From: Chitinophagales bacterium
Lineage (GTDB): Bacteria; Bacteroidota; Bacteroidia; Chitinophagales; Chitinophagaceae
NCBI GenBank assembly: GCA_015654595.1
Contig: JAATGQ010000260.1
Location: forward strand, 1-43,852
Length of the DNA: 43,852 bases
Reading direction: 5' to 3'
Part shown: piece after piece, positions 43,322-43,852 of the stretch
How the letters are laid out: each line of letters opens with the position of its first letter
How positions within the stretch are numbered: position 1 is the first letter of the stretch
Program-made: the position numbers and the translations under genes
The notes under the pieces: generated by a model
Database searches by the model: none
What the model was told of the DNA's origin: nothing
The model's input: only the letters and a program-made list of their open reading frames with translations

Positions 43322-43852
43322 AAAAAGAAAGATGCCCTACCCATTCCTTGATCGGCGCGCGGACGGCGCGAGGCCGGGCGGGATGGCGGCAACCTAGGGC
43401 GCGTGGCGGCGGTGTCCAATGTAAAGGAAGCGCTCCGTCCGACAAATCGCCAGGACGTCCATCCGCCGCGCCAGGACGCCCGCCCGCGTCGACGGAACGG
43501 CTGGACCTGGCGACAAAATCACGGCGCCATTCCCCCGGCCGCCGCCGCCGCCCGGGACGCCTGCGCCGCGAGCACGGCCATGATCCCCGTCCCGACAATC
43601 GCCGCCAGCACCAGGAAAAACAGGAACATCAACAGCCGGGACTTGCGCCCGTGGCGCACCTGATAAATGCCCATGAACAGCGACACCAGCCCGAAGGCGC
43701 ACAGCGAACCCAGCAGCAGGAACATGTCCGTGAGCACTTCCTGGTTGCCGGTGAAACGGGGCGAGCCGCCCGGCAGGACGGGCTGGCGGACGAACCCGTT
43801 CAGCTTCCACGCCAGCGTGCCGATGCCCCCGCTGAGCAGGAGGCCGATGACG
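43322..43852. other. Foreign-looking GC-rich segment, probable chimeric join
   Basis: Base use changes from about 57% GC just left of the join (hand count, 43201-43260) to about 67% (43561-43620), with different codon style. It interrupts a conserved gene exactly at 43321/43322 without any repeat or insertion-sequence end. The likely explanations are a misassembled read or contig join from another organism, or less likely a real recombination. From 43322 to 43518 I see no convincing gene. Confidence 0.7.
43519..43851 (-). CDS. Membrane protein of unknown function, C-terminal fragment (foreign segment)
   Basis: A minus-strand frame enters from the right edge (VIGLLLSGGIGTLAWKLNGF...) and runs to the stop at 43519 with no interruption, about 110 residues. 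It has two to three hydrophobic segments (FLLLGSLCAFGLVSLFMGI; LLMFLFFLVLAAIVGTGIM) separated by a basic loop (RHGRKSR), and an Ala-rich end. A GTG at 43737 is an internal possible start, but the coding pattern continues upstream. I do not recognise a family. Its GC-rich codon use differs from the rest of the window. Confidence 0.5.
   Translation of the reverse strand, partial: VIGLLLSGGIGTLAWKLNGFVRQPVLPGGSPRFTGNQEVLTDMFLLLGSLCAFGLVSLFMGIYQVRHGRKSRLLMFLFFLVLAAIVGTGIMAVLAAQASRAAAAAGGMAP

Noticed and set aside
43394..43810. 138-residue minus-strand frame in the GC-rich end
   Set aside because: It is Arg/Ala/Gly/Pro-rich without hydrophobic segments; the overlapping frame ending at 43519 has real membrane segments.
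1..43852. tRNA, rRNA, CRISPR arrays, insertion sequences, prophage
   Set aside because: No cloverleaf-like sequence, regularly spaced repeats, transposase or phage gene was seen in reading both strands.

Overview
The window looks like chromosome of a Bacteroidota bacterium, most likely near Chitinophagaceae. The evidence is a secreted GH18 chitinase ending in a type IX secretion (Por) sorting domain, repeated TAnnTTTG promoter -7 boxes instead of E. coli-type promoters, almost no Shine-Dalgarno sequences, lipoproteins with a Bacteroidota-style lipobox, and family content typical of that group (DUF6702 next to HupE/UreJ, DUF6364 with PIN, DUF5009, ECF sigma genes). The + strand is C-rich over G in genes of both orientations, so the window probably lies on one replichore. 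The last ~530 bases (from about 43322) do not fit: a HupE/UreJ gene breaks off inside a conserved motif and GC-rich unrelated sequence follows. I read this as a probable assembly chimera.

Layout. 1-6.9 kb: start of a sialate O-acetylesterase-like gene, a frameshifted secreted M1 aminopeptidase, a GH3 glycosidase, a DUF5009/HGSNAT-like membrane acyltransferase and an odd GAPDH-family dehydrogenase. 6.9-7.4 kb: a 579-base gene-poor stretch with a candidate small RNA (promoter plus terminator, minus strand) and a 12-bp-stem hairpin. 7.4-9.2 kb: a NarL/LuxR-type response regulator followed by two stand-alone receiver-like proteins that both carry Gly where the phospho-acceptor Asp should be. 9.3-11.3 kb: a FadR-type GntR regulator and an Fsr-type exporter, each preceded by a site sharing CATCAGATGA. 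11.4-13.5 kb: a small Ala/Asp/Ser/Thr/Lys-rich lipoprotein, an ECF sigma factor and a membrane-tethered trypsin-like protease with an anti-sigma-like N-terminus.

13.5-23.3 kb is mostly housekeeping: a sugar nucleotidyltransferase, an ACC deaminase-like PLP enzyme, lipB, a secreted protein made of two copies of one domain, rluD-like, def, ruvX, a DUF6364/PIN pair upstream of ruvX-def, a UbiA-like prenyltransferase and a SpoU/TrmH methyltransferase. Three of these proteins (ACC deaminase-like, LipB, DUF6364) carry low-complexity insertions. 23.4-30 kb: a secreted M28 peptidase, mutS and two tandem AraC-type regulators. 30-35 kb: FGGY kinase, cysteine desulfurase, glmM and a SAM methyltransferase. 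35.4-43.3 kb: the chitinase, an LTA synthase-like membrane sulfatase-fold enzyme, PAP2 phosphatase, a CNNM/CBS protein, DUF6702 and truncated HupE/UreJ.

The best candidates for something undescribed are the response regulator with two phospho-site-less receivers, the operator-linked GntR/Fsr unit, the sigma factor with its anti-sigma/protease fusion-like partner, the minus-strand small RNA near 7.0 kb and the dehydrogenase with a remodelled active site. All functions are inferred from sequence features recognised by eye; no searches were run.
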